Notes: generated from the sequence alone by a model not told the origin. DNA of 64,000 nucleotides from Triops longicaudatus (GCA_022885665.1 JAGQDJ010000362.1:1-64000), one strand, 5' to 3'; shown: positions 9,401 to 23,256, counted from the stretch's first letter. Made by a program: numbers and translations.

Positions 9401-12251
9401 GAGTTTCATTCTTGCATGGGTTTACCTCACCAAAAATTGCATCCACGACAATTTATGCGTCATTTGTTGGGCTCGTACTGATTTATGTCTCTGTTGATGG
9501 CAGATTCCGTGCATGGGTCGTTTGAGGTTGGCGTACGCGGACTATTTGGAAACCATTGGTCACACTCTACGATCCGGACCCGAATTTCAGTTTTTATGGG
9601 TGGTAGATTTCCCCTTGTTCCTGCCTTCGGAGGACAGCAGCACCACATTGGAATCGGCTCATCACCCATTCACGGCGCCACATCCCGAAGATGTTGCTCT
9701 GCTCTACATGGAGCCCCATAAGGTGTGAACCACGCTATTGTCTTCAAAATTTTCTTGTTTCTCTTTCCCAGAGCGTGCAATTCGCTCCCGTCCGATTTCT
9801 TTGGTGCAGAGCGGAAGTGAAGGAGAAAAATACGGGTTTTAAGAAAGAAAAAGAAGGAAACTTAGCTTTCTTTTGGCTTTGAACTAGGTCCGTGGCTTGC
9901 ATTATGATTTGGTCTTGAACGGACAAGAAGTCGGAGGAGGTTCGATACGAATCCACGAAGCAGCAATGCAGAAATATGTGCTAGAGAAAGTGCTCCGGGA
10001 AGATGTAGCACCTTTGCAGCATTTGGTGGACGCTTTGGAATGCGGCTGCCCTCCTCACGGAGGCATTGCTTTAGGTAATATACATTTCATCCTTGTTTAT
10101 AGATCGGGAATTTTATTTCTTGGCGGCATTCTGTTGAGAAAGTGGATTTCGACGTGGAAACAGGAGCTGGAAACGTGGAAACATTGGTACCTTCTAATTG
10201 GTACGATTTTTAGTTGGTACCTTCAAAGCTTTCAAAGCAAGCCACTTAGTGCGATTACTAAAGTTATCGAGCAAGTTTAAAGATAGTGTTAAGTCTGTCA
10301 AGAATTTGTTTCCTGTCAAGTTTAAAGATGGCGTTGGATGACGTAATTTATTACCGTTGAAGGTTGAATCGTAATAAGGAAAGGAAGCGTTAAGTTGCAG
10401 ATGAAGAAATAATGGTTAGTGCTCCATAAAGTGTTTCTCACGAAATAGTTTATATGCATTTGCCAGAGCATTTGCAGGGTCTTCGCTTATTGCAGTAGTT
10501 TATGCTGTAGCCGTGGTTAATATAATTTGAGTACTTTTACTCTAACTTCCTAGTTTACTTCCGTGAGTTTTCTACCGTAGATCTTCATAGATTTATTGCA
10601 TTCTGTCTTTATTATAAATGAAGCGAGCATTCTGGTCACAAATATGACCAGAGTAAACGTAGATATCCTGTCATAGTTGCATTTTTTCCCTAGCGCCTCG
10701 AGTAATGCGAAACGGCTTCCGAAATTTATGAAGCCGTATAGTGCTAAATTCAGAAGTACTGCGAATTTAGTGTAATGGTGACTAGAAAGTCAATAATGGT
10801 TGCAATCAGACATAAGACGAGCGCGTTCGAAATTTCGCGGACGATGAGCGTAATTGCTCGTTTCATTTTTTTTTGTGCGAGCGCGAGCGAAGATCAAACG
10901 AGCGCATGTTCGCGTTTAGAACGCTGTCTAACGGATTTTCTCACTAATTATTTTTTTTCCGTGCATCAAAAGAAAGCGTTATGTGATATTGATTTTAAGG
11001 CGTTTTGGGTGTGTTGTTCGGGTTTTTAATCGAAAAAGTCCCATATTTTATTTTATTTTAAAAAAATACATAAAGAAGAAAAAGCACTTCATGTACTCGG
11101 AATTTGAATTTTCAAATTTTTGTCACCTTATAAATTTGTTAATTTTTTCTCCATTTTTAAATTTTAAGTAAAGACTTCTTTTATAAAATCTGGATTTCAG
11201 CCTGCCGATAGTAATGAATCATTAAAAGTAACAGCCTAAAATCGTAGTTTAATAATCCATCAGACTAAATTTTAAAAAATCCCACATAATTCCGCGCGTA
11301 ATACAAACCATTTTGTGTACATGTATTAGTATATCACTTCAGTTCTTCCGTTATTGGCACTCTCAGAGCTTTTCATTTCATGACGCAATAACCCGTTACA
11401 AACCCTGCGTTATTGTTCATTTCTGAAGTTCAGAAACTGTGAAAAGGTAACAACAATAGTGCGTTTTGAAGATAACAAGCTGTGAAACTTTTTTTTAATG
11501 TACTTCGTAAAAATTTTAGGTTAGGACTAGGTGTTTCTAAAGCGAATAATTAGGCAAAAGTGGGCGTTCGCCAAAAAATGTTGAGGACCGTTGCGTTGTA
11601 CGTTATGAAATATAGTATGTTATAATGTCTAAGTAGAAAGTATTAATTTTTGAAGTGTCATTCCGACTATTGTGCCGGTGTCACTCTGTATTGACGCTTA
11701 CCAGATTAAGACTGAGCTGAAAAACTGCGAAGTTCCTTGTGTGCACCAGGAAAGACTCGCATGCAGGCGACATTCATCGGAATTCCAGCTGTATTCTGTT
11801 TTTCAAAGCGGAAGTAGCGACAGAAAAGAATCCAATTTGTTTTAGTATAAAGTACATGCTCGTATTACAAGTTGAGAGACGTTTCAAAGGATGTAACTTG
11901 TCCTCGTTGTTTCTAGGAAAGCTGCACTGAACGAAAACTAATCAGTATTCCGGCTCACTACCACCTTTTTTTTCTTTTTCTTCCTTTTTGTCGCTTTTCT
12001 TATTAGGATTGGACCGCCTTATCTCTTTGATGTGCAGGGCGCCCTCTATTCGGGACGTGATTGCGTTCCCCAAAAGCGTCGAAGGTCGGGACCTGATGGC
12101 CCACGCCCCCGCCCCCATTTCCCCCGCTGAGGCCCGCCTCTATCATCTTGCACCAGTCACGCCCTCGTCATCACCACAGTCGTCAGCGTCGTCATCATCT
12201 TCCTCTCCAACCACAAAGGATGACACCTCATCCAACATCGTTGCGTGTTAG
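6306..12251 (+). CDS. DARS2: Mitochondrial aspartyl-tRNA synthetase (DARS2-type), ten exons
   Basis: Class II synthetase that charges mitochondrial tRNA-Asp in the matrix. Exons: 6306-6638, 6867-6965, 7040-7138, 7198-7368, 7445-7621, 7718-7975, 9183-9398, 9504-9722, 9888-10074, 12007-12251, all with GT-AG introns. If the 33-nt segment 6426-6458 is removed, the product is about 656 residues, close to the usual ~650. In order it shows a targeting peptide (MSLRALSRFRRLF...NRRYS), an OB-fold anticodon-binding domain (VRLCGWIQFQRMDKFITLRD), class II motif 1 (GFVDVETPTLFRRTPGGAQEF), motif 2 (YFQIARCYRDEGTRPDRQPEFTQ), the bacterial-type GAD insertion (exons 6-7) and motif 3 (GGIALGLDRL). The large insertion and DRQPEFTQ mark it as the bacterial/mitochondrial type, not the cytosolic enzyme. 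The Ser-rich tail after PVTPSSS looks lineage-specific. The oddity is an in-frame TAA at 6441-6443. Confidence 0.95.
6426..6458 (+). other. Candidate 33-nt phase-0 mini-intron in DARS2
   Basis: It starts GTAAAT, contains TACTAA (a good branch-point look-alike) and ends GAGCAG. Its length is a multiple of three and it begins on a codon boundary, as do almost all introns of this gene. Removing it deletes the in-frame TAA and fuses the targeting peptide to the body. The shortest confident intron of the gene is 59 nt, so 33 nt would be exceptional. Confidence 0.4.
7976..9182 (+). repeat. DARS2 intron 6, rich in degenerate GGTTAG-like repeats
   Basis: GTTAGT donor and TTCTAG acceptor. Between about 8095 and 9085 are many scattered GGTTAGGTTA, TTAGGTT and GTTAAGTT variants, all in the same orientation as the gene. 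No internal exon seen. Confidence 0.7.
10075..12006 (+). other. DARS2 intron 9 (1.9 kb)
   Basis: The only phase-1 intron of the gene: the codon GGA of GLDRL (motif 3) is split. GTAATA donor and TATTAG acceptor after a long pyrimidine tract. I see no gene or clear element inside. Confidence 0.85.
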
Positions 12252-12308
12252 CCACGCCCCCCTGTGTGAGTATTAATGGTAAGAAAAGAACACTTGTCGT
12301 TGCGTTGT

Positions 12309-12314
12309 AATAAA
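12309..12314 (+). terminator. AATAAA poly(A) signal of DARS2
   Basis: Canonical hexamer 58 bases after the TAG stop, consistent with a very short 3' UTR. Confidence 0.75.
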
Positions 12315-15300
12315 GCGTCGTATCTTACGCTAAAACAAGCTGTTCCGGAATTAGTTAAACGTTTAAAATTGCAATAAATAAATAATAGTAAATAAATGTA
12401 AACAAAAATTGCGCATCCGTAAGAGAGAAATACGAAGTGATAAACTGAGCTTTGAGATGTTTTGCGAATATTTCTTTTTCGCTTTGAAAAATGTTGTTAA
12501 ACAAGTTGGAAGAGAAGTTCAAGGAAGAACTGTAGAGCATAACTGTTACATAGATTGCCAATGAGCTGCGTCATAGTCAGATGGCATAACACTGCATGAG
12601 TGAGCCCCATAAATTGAGGCACACGTCAAATTCTGTTCACTCCTTTTAATATGCGTATTATTTTTAGGTATTCTTTTGGAGGAACTCGCTGGAATAGCTA
12701 AGCCAAATAAAATCTAAATAAAAAACAGTAAATATTGTACCAGTTTTTTTATTTGTGTCTATTGTCGAACACTGAGAAAAAAGCAGACATTGATGTTGTT
12801 GGTAAAGAAAAGTAAGAAAGTAATGGAAGCCGACGTACAACATCCCTCCGTAATCGTTAAGGGTTTTGAATGCATTTTTAAATGCAACTTAGGAGTTGTA
12901 TTATCCGACCGCGTGCCTCCGTAAAACGCGTTATTAGGCGCCGATAGTGTTGATGCTGGAGTTCCTTCGTTGGGTACAAGCCTGCGGGTAGAAAATTACG
13001 CTATTCCCACGCAACGTCGTTTGGGGAGCGCGCAAGTAATAAATACGCCAACCTAGAGCAGATTATGTTATCTTAGACAAAAATTGTTACCGTCATTGCG
13101 TAGCTGGTCTTAGTTGAATGGAGCTAGTCTATTTAAAGAAAATCTAATCTTAACACAATTAATTTTTTTTCTCAGTAGAAAAAAAAATATATTTAAATCA
13201 TTCACTGTTGAGTTAAATTTTAAAATCAGAGGACATCCGGTTGCCAATCGCAATGAGATGATTCGGACTAATGATTGTCAAGCATGTTCTTTAAAAAAAA
13301 TCGAGACACTTGAATGTGTTGATGGCGTTTTACAATTGTATTCCCAATAGTGTAACTTACTTATTGCACTTAGAAAAAAGACACTTCCTTACGTATAGTT
13401 TATTTCTTTTTTAAAAAGACTACTTACGTATCAACGTAGTCAAGAGTAGGAAGCTGCATAAATATAACTGGAAAAATGCTGCTAGTTTGGATAGCACCAA
13501 CTTTTTATGATTATCACCTGATGCAGCAGATTTTCTGATTTGATAAACGCGGACAGTTGGTCGGTTCTGTATTCGTTTTTACACAACAATTGTATATACC
13601 GAACTGTAGTGACAACAAACGGTAGAGCGTAGTGGTGAGGCCAACAATTAGGTGACAATTTAAGGCCAACAAATGAGGCAGTATGAAGAATTGATACAAC
13701 ATAAAGAATGACACAAGAAAAGTATTTTGAACGTTCTTCAACTTAGGCACAAAACTAAAACGCGAAAACTGCCTATTAAATTATGTGTCCGACATTGCCT
13801 AACTGAATATAAATGTTGAGGAATTAGCAGGTCGAAATTATTACATAAATTGCTGATAAATTCCAATAGTAAAATTTAAAACCAAAATTAATTAAACCAA
13901 AATTTAAGTCAAAATTAGTTTCAGAAGTTATTTGCACGCACGATTCCAGCTACAACGTTAAAAGCTACAATTGCATAGCTGTCACTACATTACAGCTAAA
14001 TGCATAGTTGCTTTTATTATAAATTTGCTAGAATTTGTTACTGTAACTTTTTTTTAATCCGCCATGAAGTGTGTAATAAGTGTGTACACTAGTCTTTCCG
14101 TCTTAACTTGCGAAGATGCAATGATGGCAGTTAGCGCGGTTAAAAATTCTGGTGAAAAGTAATATTTTGCTACCTGTATTTTGCTCGAAAACGTTCGCAG
14201 CTTCCGTCAAATCAATGTTGATAATTGTTTGCTAAAAATGTAACTTATTGTTTCGATAGGTATGCTTTATTTAGCAAATATTTTCGTGAAACTTTGTGGT
14301 ATTTATTACAAACAGAATTTCGAGATTTCGGTTCTCAAATGTATCGGGGTTTCAGTAAGCTTCCCTTGGTTGCACCACATTGCCACATGTCCGTACCCAA
14401 GATTTTGGTTCGGAGGGGGTTTTCGAGGTTTTGATGGCAGTTCTCATATGTTTTTTTTTCTTACATTTGAGGTTTTTCCTATTTTACCCATTATTATACA
14501 AGCATTTCGGGGGGGGGGGGGGGGTACCTTCTACCACCCCTTGGGTACGGCCTTTCGTGACCATCATCCAGTTAAACACTTACGTGAACGGTACCGATTC
14601 GAAGGTGACTTCCGTGCAATCGTAACTCCCAGGTCTCTTCAATGGATATGAAAACTCTCAACATTTGCATTCAGAGACGAGAAATCATTGAATACCTTAT
14701 CCGCTTTGTACTGCCAGTTTTGACCCCAAGTTTCTATGGCGCGAGCTAACTGCTTGGGTTTCGCTTTAGAGCAAGGGAACACAACTTGTGGCGCGTTCAG
14801 TAATAGTAGGTAAATATTTACTTTGGTCTACATTAGAAGAACGCTGTCAGAACGTTCGGGCAAGTTGCAAGGTTCCAAATCGATAAATAATACTTTGGGT
14901 TAACCAAACCAGTATTCTGGTAGTTCTTCGTGTAAATTTCCATCTTGCGATTACCACAAAAGCGGGTGACTGTCATTGCACAGGTTGAGTGACTGTGTCA
15001 TAAGGGTTAGAACGTATGCAATGAATTGCGTGAAACATGTCTCACGAATTATAACAAAATTATAACATTAAGTTACCTTTTAATTCCAGGTTCATTGTTT
15101 TCAGTTTTACAATTGTGAAATGGTGTTTCAATTCTTTCAATGCCCTCTCTAAGGTTTTCGACCAATGACTAACAATTTGCGTCAGCAAATCGTCATGCAG
15201 CATATGTAAATCATCTAGCGTTACATTAAAGTTCAAAATTAATGTCTGATTAATAACGTTGCGAATTTTCGCTAGCCTTTACGTACTTTTCCACATGACG

Positions 15301-18300
15301 ATAAAATAAAGATTAACGAAAGCAAATGTCGAAAGACAACAAAGATCTGCTGACACGACTAGTAGAGTTATCTTCGATATGTTAAATGTCTCGGATTGAA
15401 GGAAACGCGAAGTGTTTTCTAGCTCTAATTGGTAATTTTGAGTCGCCATGGAAACTGTGGAATTAACCGTTATATCAGTGTAAAGATCTAAGCAAGAAAT
15501 AAGGAGCCTGTGGTTTGTTTACCTTGAGGCGGTTCTTCATTTTATATCTTTGACGTTACGGAACTGTAACAGTGAACAAGGAAGAGTCTAATGACTTGGT
15601 ATTACAGAGCTTGTCCGATCGTTATCTAATACCTTCTTGTGAAATTAAGAGACACGGAGGCCCACCAAAGTTACACACTTTGTGAAGCATTCTATGTGCT
15701 CGAAGGCTGGAACACAAAATTAATAAATGTAGACGTACAGTTTACTCGATGGTCCACAATTATGACTTTGCGATTTGTCTTGAATGCATTCTTTACTAGG
15801 GGGATGGGACAGTTGACGCGTCGGACAAATCGTACAAAAATCACAACCAATAAAGCGTAAATATTTAGGAAAAGTTTCGTTGAATAAGACGGAATAGTAC
15901 GTGACGAAATAAATAAACACTGAATTTGTTTCACTTTCTGCAAAAAGAACGGTTCCTACGAATTTCAATGTACAATGTGTACATCGAAAAATTAAGCAAA
16001 AATGATCCTTGTCTAGAGTTCAAGTAGGAAAATAATCTCTCCAAAAATTTCGTACCAAATTCACTCTACTTATTGTGTCCGAAATTTTAGAACTTCAAAG
16101 CGATGACTTTGTACGATTTGGACTAACCCATTTTTACCACGAAGTGGCACCGATTTAGCACCGCTGCGCCCTACCCTCAATTCAAAATGCCAATTATTTG
16201 ACCACTCCCACGGATCAAAGCATTACAAATAAAAATGACGGACTGCCTTACAACGCTGCCTTTCTTGTTGTCACCAAGCATTACTTTAACTGATAGCCAG
16301 CACAATAACCCATCAAAACGCGTGTAGCTTTGGGCTGGATTTTTGCATGCACTTGAGAGAAAAATAAAAAAAAATACCAAAGTGTCCACATTGTCCCATT
16401 CCTCATGTATGTACGTGAAGATCGTTGCATTTGTTTAAGTAAAATCTCAAGAGAATTTTTAGACGATCTGAAAACGTTTCCAATCAATTTGTATTATAGC
16501 ATTGAATTATACGTGACTTGACGAAGAAAATGAAAAATGCATTTCAACCCGCTTATTTGAAAATGATCGGGACCATACGGATGGTACTCTTATGTGCGGA
16601 GTGTTAAAAAGTGAATTTGTGTACAGTAATAACTTTAATACGAATTGATACTTATTACAATATAATAAGCACCGATAAATGAGACATAAACGCTAATATA
16701 TAGTTTTGTATTGTACTCGTTTTGAGACTTGGAAAGCTGAAAAACATCCTCAACGCTTATTGTATCTTATTCTGCAGTCAAGTAGTTAGACCGAGCAATA
16801 ATATTGTTTTCTAGGGTAATTTCGTTTCACTGCTTGGTAACTCACTAAATCCCATGCGTAAAGACAGTAAATAGACATCTACCTGAATTGCACTTGTTTC
16901 TATCTACTTTCAGTGCGAACAGGGGCTAAACAGTAAGCCGCAGACAGTGCCGTTTATGGTCGTTTCCAAGTGTAAGCGTTATTAGCCTACCCAAGCGTAA
17001 GTCGTGGTAGTTCACTGAAATCGGCGTTACGTAGTTTTATGTCATCTTTGTAATGTTGCCGCTGTTATGCATGGGAACTAACCGTTTCGAGAAGGTGTTC
17101 AATAGGGTTTGCACATAAACGTAGCCATTTAGCCCCTTTCCACTCCCCTACTTCACCCTCAAATTCAGTGTTTTTTTTTGTGTAGAATTGCTCACTGGCC
17201 GTTTTTAGGGGATGCAGCCTCATTAACTTGAAGGGTAAGGTGCTTTTCCAAACGGATGTATAGAGTCGTTAGGGGGTTATATAAGTCTGGTATACCTGAG
17301 AGGGAGAAAGAAGTGCAATTGTGTTCTGTTTCCGATATTTGCTAAATTAAGAGCATAAATGTACAGAGGGTAAGTTAGGTTAGTTGCTGTTGTGGAAGCA
17401 GAGGGGGTTTGGTAGGTGACAGTCATTGATTTCTGCCCCGCGTGGTGCGCTCTAGTGGACTGTAAGAACTTGTGTGTCTCTTTTACGACTCCAGATCCGT
17501 CTTCGGTCCACTTTATGCCTTAAACCCCCTTAAAACGAAGGGACTTGTGATATTAAGGGAAGCACGATTTAGGGTTCGTTAAAGCGAATTTCTTAGCCGG
17601 AATGGGAATTATGATGTTCTTTGGAGGAACACTGTTGCTGCCATTGACATGCATTAGCTCAACCACTAAAGCTGGCGTTCGTTCTTTGCGACGAGGCTTT
17701 GGGCAAAGTTTTAGACGAATGAGTCGTATAACGTCAAATATGTTCCTAAGCTTTGCAAAACCTCCAAAATGGCAGTATAGAAAAGGATTTAGTTCACTTA
17801 TTTAAGTTTCTGCTGATGTCGAGAATGATGTGGGATGATTTCCGCCATTTTGCCGTTGACGTAATGGAATGGCGGGAAAATCCAGCATTTCTGGCATGGC
17901 CGTAACCAAGGGTGTTATGGGCTTAAATCCCTGTATTGTTATTTAAATAAAATCCGAAAGTTAGTTTTAAGTTACGTGAGTTAGGTTAGTTACCTAATCA
18001 GGGTTGGTAGTTAGCTTTGGTAATGTTAGACAGGGGCAAAGTGGGTTAGATAAAGCTTGGAACGTTGGAACAAGTGCCCCTGGAGGCTAGTAACATGAAT
18101 TGAAAACGTTTTTTAGCTCAATTGAAATAAAACTAACTCAACTGTGGGTCAGATGAGTAGCACTGTAGCCGATATTAATGGGTCGGTGAAGCAAGTGCCA
18201 ATTCGTTAATAGTCTTCGAAAGTAGCTCTAATGCAAAGAAAATGTACTCCAGAAAACCTTACAAAAGTAGTTTCCTGCAATAAAATAGTTTTCAAATGAA

Positions 18301-21300
18301 GCTTTTACAATAAATATTACTTTGTTATTCGCAAACTGAACGTCAGTATGTGTCAAGATGTGGACTAAAAATCTGCTGTTCTTAAAAATCTGTTATTCAG
18401 CATTGTGTCTACAGCAATTACTTTTGAGGATAAAGTGAATACAACTACGGCTTGGAATGTTTGTTGATGAAAGCTTGCCTTCAGTCTTAAAGGATTGAAT
18501 GGACTAATGAGGGAGATGAATGAAAAAGTTGGCAAGGTGTGTGGGGAAAATTTTTGGCCCACAAAGGATATTTAAAGCTTGTCTGCCCTATTTTAGCAGC
18601 AAATCCGAGACTGGTAATGATTTGCGGAGTTTACAATGAGCACATGAAAGGTGAGGAAGAAAGAATGCAATAAAAGTGAACAAGATTAGTGTGTTGAAGA
18701 TCCGCCACTGAAAGTTCTCGCCATGATGAAAGAAAGAAATGTATGAGGGAGAGGAGGACGGAGAACGTTACCACTCTTAATGAGCCTGAAGGGCACATTA
18801 TTTGCTAATTGCTGCTCGCCCCCAGCGCGTAGACGAAAAGGGGTTCCTTTTGTGAAAAGCAAAATTTTGCCGCTTTTTTCCCCACTTCTCACCACGCGTT
18901 GTTTATGGACAGAATGTACAAAGCTTAATTAAAACGTAGAAATCGGCCACCCTTGGTGTGCTTCTCCCCCACGTGTCATGTGACAATGTTCCAGCTGACG
19001 TCTACCTAAATTCAGCGCCTTTCAGAAAGAATTCAGGTGAATTTGAATTTGAAGTGATTTTAAACGAAAATCTTGACACCAAGCGTTGCATATGTCCGCG
19101 TTTTTTGCCAGTCCTGTTGCAGAATCAGTAAGTGACGAGCCCGAAATGAATGCTTGGCTAGAGACTGGCACTAGTCAAGCGAATCCAAAATTATGTTGAC
19201 ATTCCTAGTAAAAAAAAATGAATAAGCACAGGAACTACGTGGGAAAAATAATTAATAGAAATAAATGCAGGAGCAAAACTTCACTGATTACAGTATTACT
19301 TTGGTCTGCACGTGACAACTAAAGAGCAAAGTAGTGCCCACATTATCCCATCCTTCTTCTACACGTTCACAAGTTTCCAGCTTCGGAGTGGACTAAGCTG
19401 AATTTTACTAAATAGTTCTAAAATTAATAAAAAGTGTCGAGAAATTCATTCCAAGGTATCCGAAACTGTTGCCAATGTGCAACATCTCTTGATCACTAAG
19501 GCCAAATCGCAACGGTGAATATGTAATTTAGTAGTGTAAACGTAGATGGCGTTAGGGACATAAGCATTCCCATAAAAGCCACTTCGAAACGGTTGTTATT
19601 TTTTACATTTTTTTCATTTTTTTTTTTTTTTTTACAAAATGCCCCCAAGTCCTTGTCAGTTCAAAGAGTGACGCTAAATGCAATGTTTTCGAAGCCTAGG
19701 AGCGTTAAAGTGGAAGTAATATAGTTAAAAATTGGTAGAAAGCTTTTACTTAATTGAGTCTCGTTCCCTTTTTTCCCTTAGGTACGGAAATAGGAGTAGC
19801 TATTAATAGCCAGGTTTGCCGAACAGGGGGCGGGGCAAGTAAGTCTGACAGCCAGAGATTGACGAACGAGACGGTTTTTACGGACAGATCCCCCTGTGCT
19901 CTTTCCCTCCTGCATAGTTTTTAAATTAAAAAGTCGAAAACTTCTTACGTTCTTTTCTGACATTGCAGGGTCAGATCTGAACTTTCCCGTGTTTGTTTTG
20001 GTCGCGTTCATCGTTTTGATCCCCGTATTTGACTAGCGTGAAGGCATTTAAAGTTTTTTGTTTTTAGTTTTTGTGCTTTTACTTGTAATTTTTCATTTTT
20101 ATTCCTCAGATTACTGTAGTCATCTTTCTCAGCCGTCTCGCATCAGTTGACATAAGGTAGCAACTGAGAAGCCAAGAAACTTTTCCTGCAGCTAATGATT
20201 CCCTTTCAGAAAAAAATGAAAGGTTTTCCTTACTTTCTTTCCATATGATTCATGATTTTTACTACCGCTTTTTTTCTGCCAAGAAGAAAAATCCATTTTC
20301 CCCCTGCCATCGTTGAGAAGCTCCTCATTTTGGTGTAAGAAAGCTTTTCGTGTACGAGCTGACAGTTTCTTTACGTGGGGTGACATACATGGTGACGAAG
20401 AAGATAAAAAAAAATTAAAAACTTAATGAAAAAATGAAACCAAAAGCCTAAATACACTCTTTTATTGGATGAATAAAAAATAAGTTAGGAATAAATAAAA
20501 GTAAGCCCATGAGATACGTAAATAGCTAAGTGAACGGAGTAGGAATTTTGTTAAAAAAATCAATTTATTTTCCTGGGGATAAGATTTGGTGGAAAGTTGT
20601 AACTTATTGGATATTATATAATACCTATAGAGGCCTAGTACTGTATTCGATGCAAGAAAATACGTAAATTTATAATTCATAGCCTTCCCTGTTTCCTTTT
20701 TTCTGCCCCTAGCCATCGTTTTTTTTTAAGGTTGGAAATTTTGTGGGTGTCATTCTGAGAGATTTTTGATGGATTAGAGGAAAGCTTTTGCATAAACCTT
20801 GAAATTTTCCAAGATAAATGAGATTTTCCCCACTGGTGGAAGTTGAGAAAGTTTGAAGCCAAGAGATGCGTGTATAGAACTTGGAGTGGTGTACGGGGTG
20901 GAAGGGGCATCACCCTCTTCACCCCTCGTAGAGTGCGTTGTCATGCTTGAAACTAGACATTGACTTGCCTTCTACTCCTTAAGATGAATGAGTGTGTTAC
21001 ACCTTTGGCTATAGAAGCCATTAAGATGTTTCATATAGGGTTCTTGTCTGTGGACTTGGAAACTTGGGTCTCTCTCTCTTCTGACTTTCGCTCTCACTTG
21101 CCCTGTCTTTTCGTTTTCTCGCTATACGGCTAACCTCGCAAGAAGTTAAGTTATCCAGCATAAACTAACACGCATCCTTGTTGGTATTTGTAGTGAAAAA
21201 GTTGAGCGGTGGAATTAATTTCGTCTGCCAAAAGGAACTCAAGTCGAGCGACTTAGGAATGTCACATGTTCGTAATGTATGGCGTAATTAATTCGAAGTG

Positions 21301-22272
21301 TTCAATAAATAGAAATTTGAAACGCAAAGAAGAGCGAAATAACCTAATGTTGCGAACGTGTATCCTGTCTATGTTTCTTCAATATTTTTCACATGAAGTC
21401 TTCCCTCTTCACGATTTAATTTTTTTTTACGGATTTTAGCTTTGTGTTGCGTATTTTAAAGCTTCTTTTTCTTTTGACCCCGTTTTATAACTTCTCTTGG
21501 GACATTTTTAATAGATATCGAGCTAAGTTTATGCTTTGTCCACAATCAGAATGTGCGTAAAACGTCTTTTCTTGACTTTGCTTATATTGCTGCTATCGGA
21601 AAGTTTAACGTGCAATTAATCACTAAGAGAATTAAGACGCTTTCAATTGGATCAATTGTGAAAAGTGAAGTATGAAAAGAAAAGTGAAATAACAAGGAGG
21701 AGGGTTTTTCTGACAGCGTAATATAATAAGATGCCTTATTCGCCATAAAAATATTGCGGGTATCTAAAGATCGAAAAACAAAACTGAACATCAATTAAGT
21801 TATTTTATTAGAGTACACAGGCCTGAGAATGTTGCCTAAACCTCACCTAGGTCTAGTGAGACAGTTTCGCAAATTTTTTCATTCTACGCTACGATGCGAA
21901 GACCGAAACTGCCAAATGTATAACATAAAACCCCCTTGAGAAATTCATTGCCAGCTATAAAATGGCACTTTATGCAAGTTGCGCGTAACCTCGATGCGAA
22001 CCATAACCCTGTCATAACCCGTTTTTGCTTGTCGAAAACTAGGTTAGGCTGTGTCATGCCGTGGCTCGTAAAGGAGTTGGCTAAAACCACCTCTGACACC
22101 TATTACTACGCCAATTAGCCAAGTGGAGGTATTTGAGTTACAGACTCGAGCTTGCGCGATTTGGCAATTGAAATTTAGCTCCAGTCTTTCAATTTTTCAC
22201 TAGATCACTCTCGCTGTCTTTCTACTTCCCTGTTCTTATGCTCTTTCCATTGCCGAGGGTCAACCCGGGTAG
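12315..22272. other. Intergenic, no recognised gene
   Basis: About 10 kb of AT-rich sequence. Frames are short and without recognisable motifs. Landmarks are a 16-base G run (14509-14524) and GGTTAG-like repeats at about 17370-17390 and 17965-18050. Confidence 0.5.
14509..14524. repeat. Homopolymer of 16 G
   Basis: Uninterrupted G run followed by TACC. It may be length-variable or an assembly-sensitive site. Confidence 0.9.
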
Positions 22273-22464
22273 AGGCGGGATTTCAAACCGAGTTCTAGAA
22301 CGCGCCTGTTTTCACTGGTCAAACTCGGATTCAAAGTGGAGTTTGCGAAAGGGCTGTCGGCTCCACTTCGGATCAGCGTTGAATCCAGCAGAAGCGAGTT
22401 GAGGGAATTTTCGCGTCAAGATTCAAGAGGGAGTGACACACAACGTAAACATAATGCTGTTTTA
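22273..22464 (+). CDS. Candidate penultimate exon of an unrecognised gene
   Basis: An open frame of 64 codons in a locally GC-richer stretch (SSRSELREFSRQDSRG and similar charged sequence) ends at TTTTAG|GTGAAT, a possible donor in phase 1. The segment at 23159 begins at a strong acceptor in the matching phase. I found no upstream exon and no family resemblance, and the left border is only the upstream stop codon, so the true start is unknown. It could also be chance. Confidence 0.25.
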
Positions 22465-23158
22465 GGTGAATGCGTAACATTTTTTTTCTTTGTTTTTCAT
22501 TGTATTCATTTTTCTAATTATGAGTTCTAGAAGCACGTTTTACCAACGAGTAAACGTTGTCAGTGAAAGTGATTTGTGAAGCTGAAAAGTTATATTTGCT
22601 TTAAGAGCAGCTTTAGTTTGGCTATTAGTTTATCTAGCCATCCGGATCATGATTTTTGATTTAGAAAGAAATGAAGTGAGCTCGTTGTGAAAGAGGCAAA
22701 ACCGTAAAGATAGGTAAAACTGTAAAGATGTAAAAATCCAGTCAGTAAACTAAGTTAGATATGAATAAAAGCCTTTCTGTATAAGCACTTAGGTTCTGAA
22801 TACAAACGTATATTGTGTCAAAAATAAAGTGGACATCCCCTCTTGTTTCTATTTATAAGCCTCTTTTTAAATTCAGCGTTTTAAAATACTTGCATTATAA
22901 AACTTTGAGTCATTGACATACTCGAATCTAACCTCAACTCAATTACTTAACTATCTTGCCACACGGTACGCGAGTTTACTGAACTCGACTCCCAAGGCCA
23001 GTTCGCAGAGAAAACAGCATTAGTAGTCTCTGACGAATTAGTTTCCCAAGCTGACGTCGACTTTGCACCCAGTTAGCTTTAAAATTCCTCTTTATTGTTC
23101 CAATTCGTCCACGTTATCATGCGTTAAAGTTGCAATCTTCCCTAACTCCTCTTTTCAG

Positions 23159-23256
23159 GTTTGGCACATCCCGAAAAGTCACTGAAAGAATCAGATGAGG
23201 ATTTCGTTGACGTTGATTGTCTTCCTCAGTTTCAGCTTCTTCATCTGGGGTGGTAG
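23159..23256 (+). CDS. Candidate terminal exon of an unrecognised gene
   Basis: It begins after a pyrimidine-rich acceptor (CTCCTCTTTTCAG). Joined in phase to the segment ending at 22464, it reads GLAHPEKSLKESDEDFVDVD, then CLPQFQLLHLGW and TAG at 23254-23256. The acidic SDEDFVDVD stretch and the AATAAA at 23400 (about 144 bases after the stop) look like a real gene end. No function can be assigned. The intron would be 694 bases and contains no other evident exon. Confidence 0.3.

Noticed and set aside
21902..21918. 17-base identity with DARS2 exon 2 (6871-6887)
   Set aside because: The match does not extend on either side, and a single 17-mer match within 64 kb is not improbable by chance.
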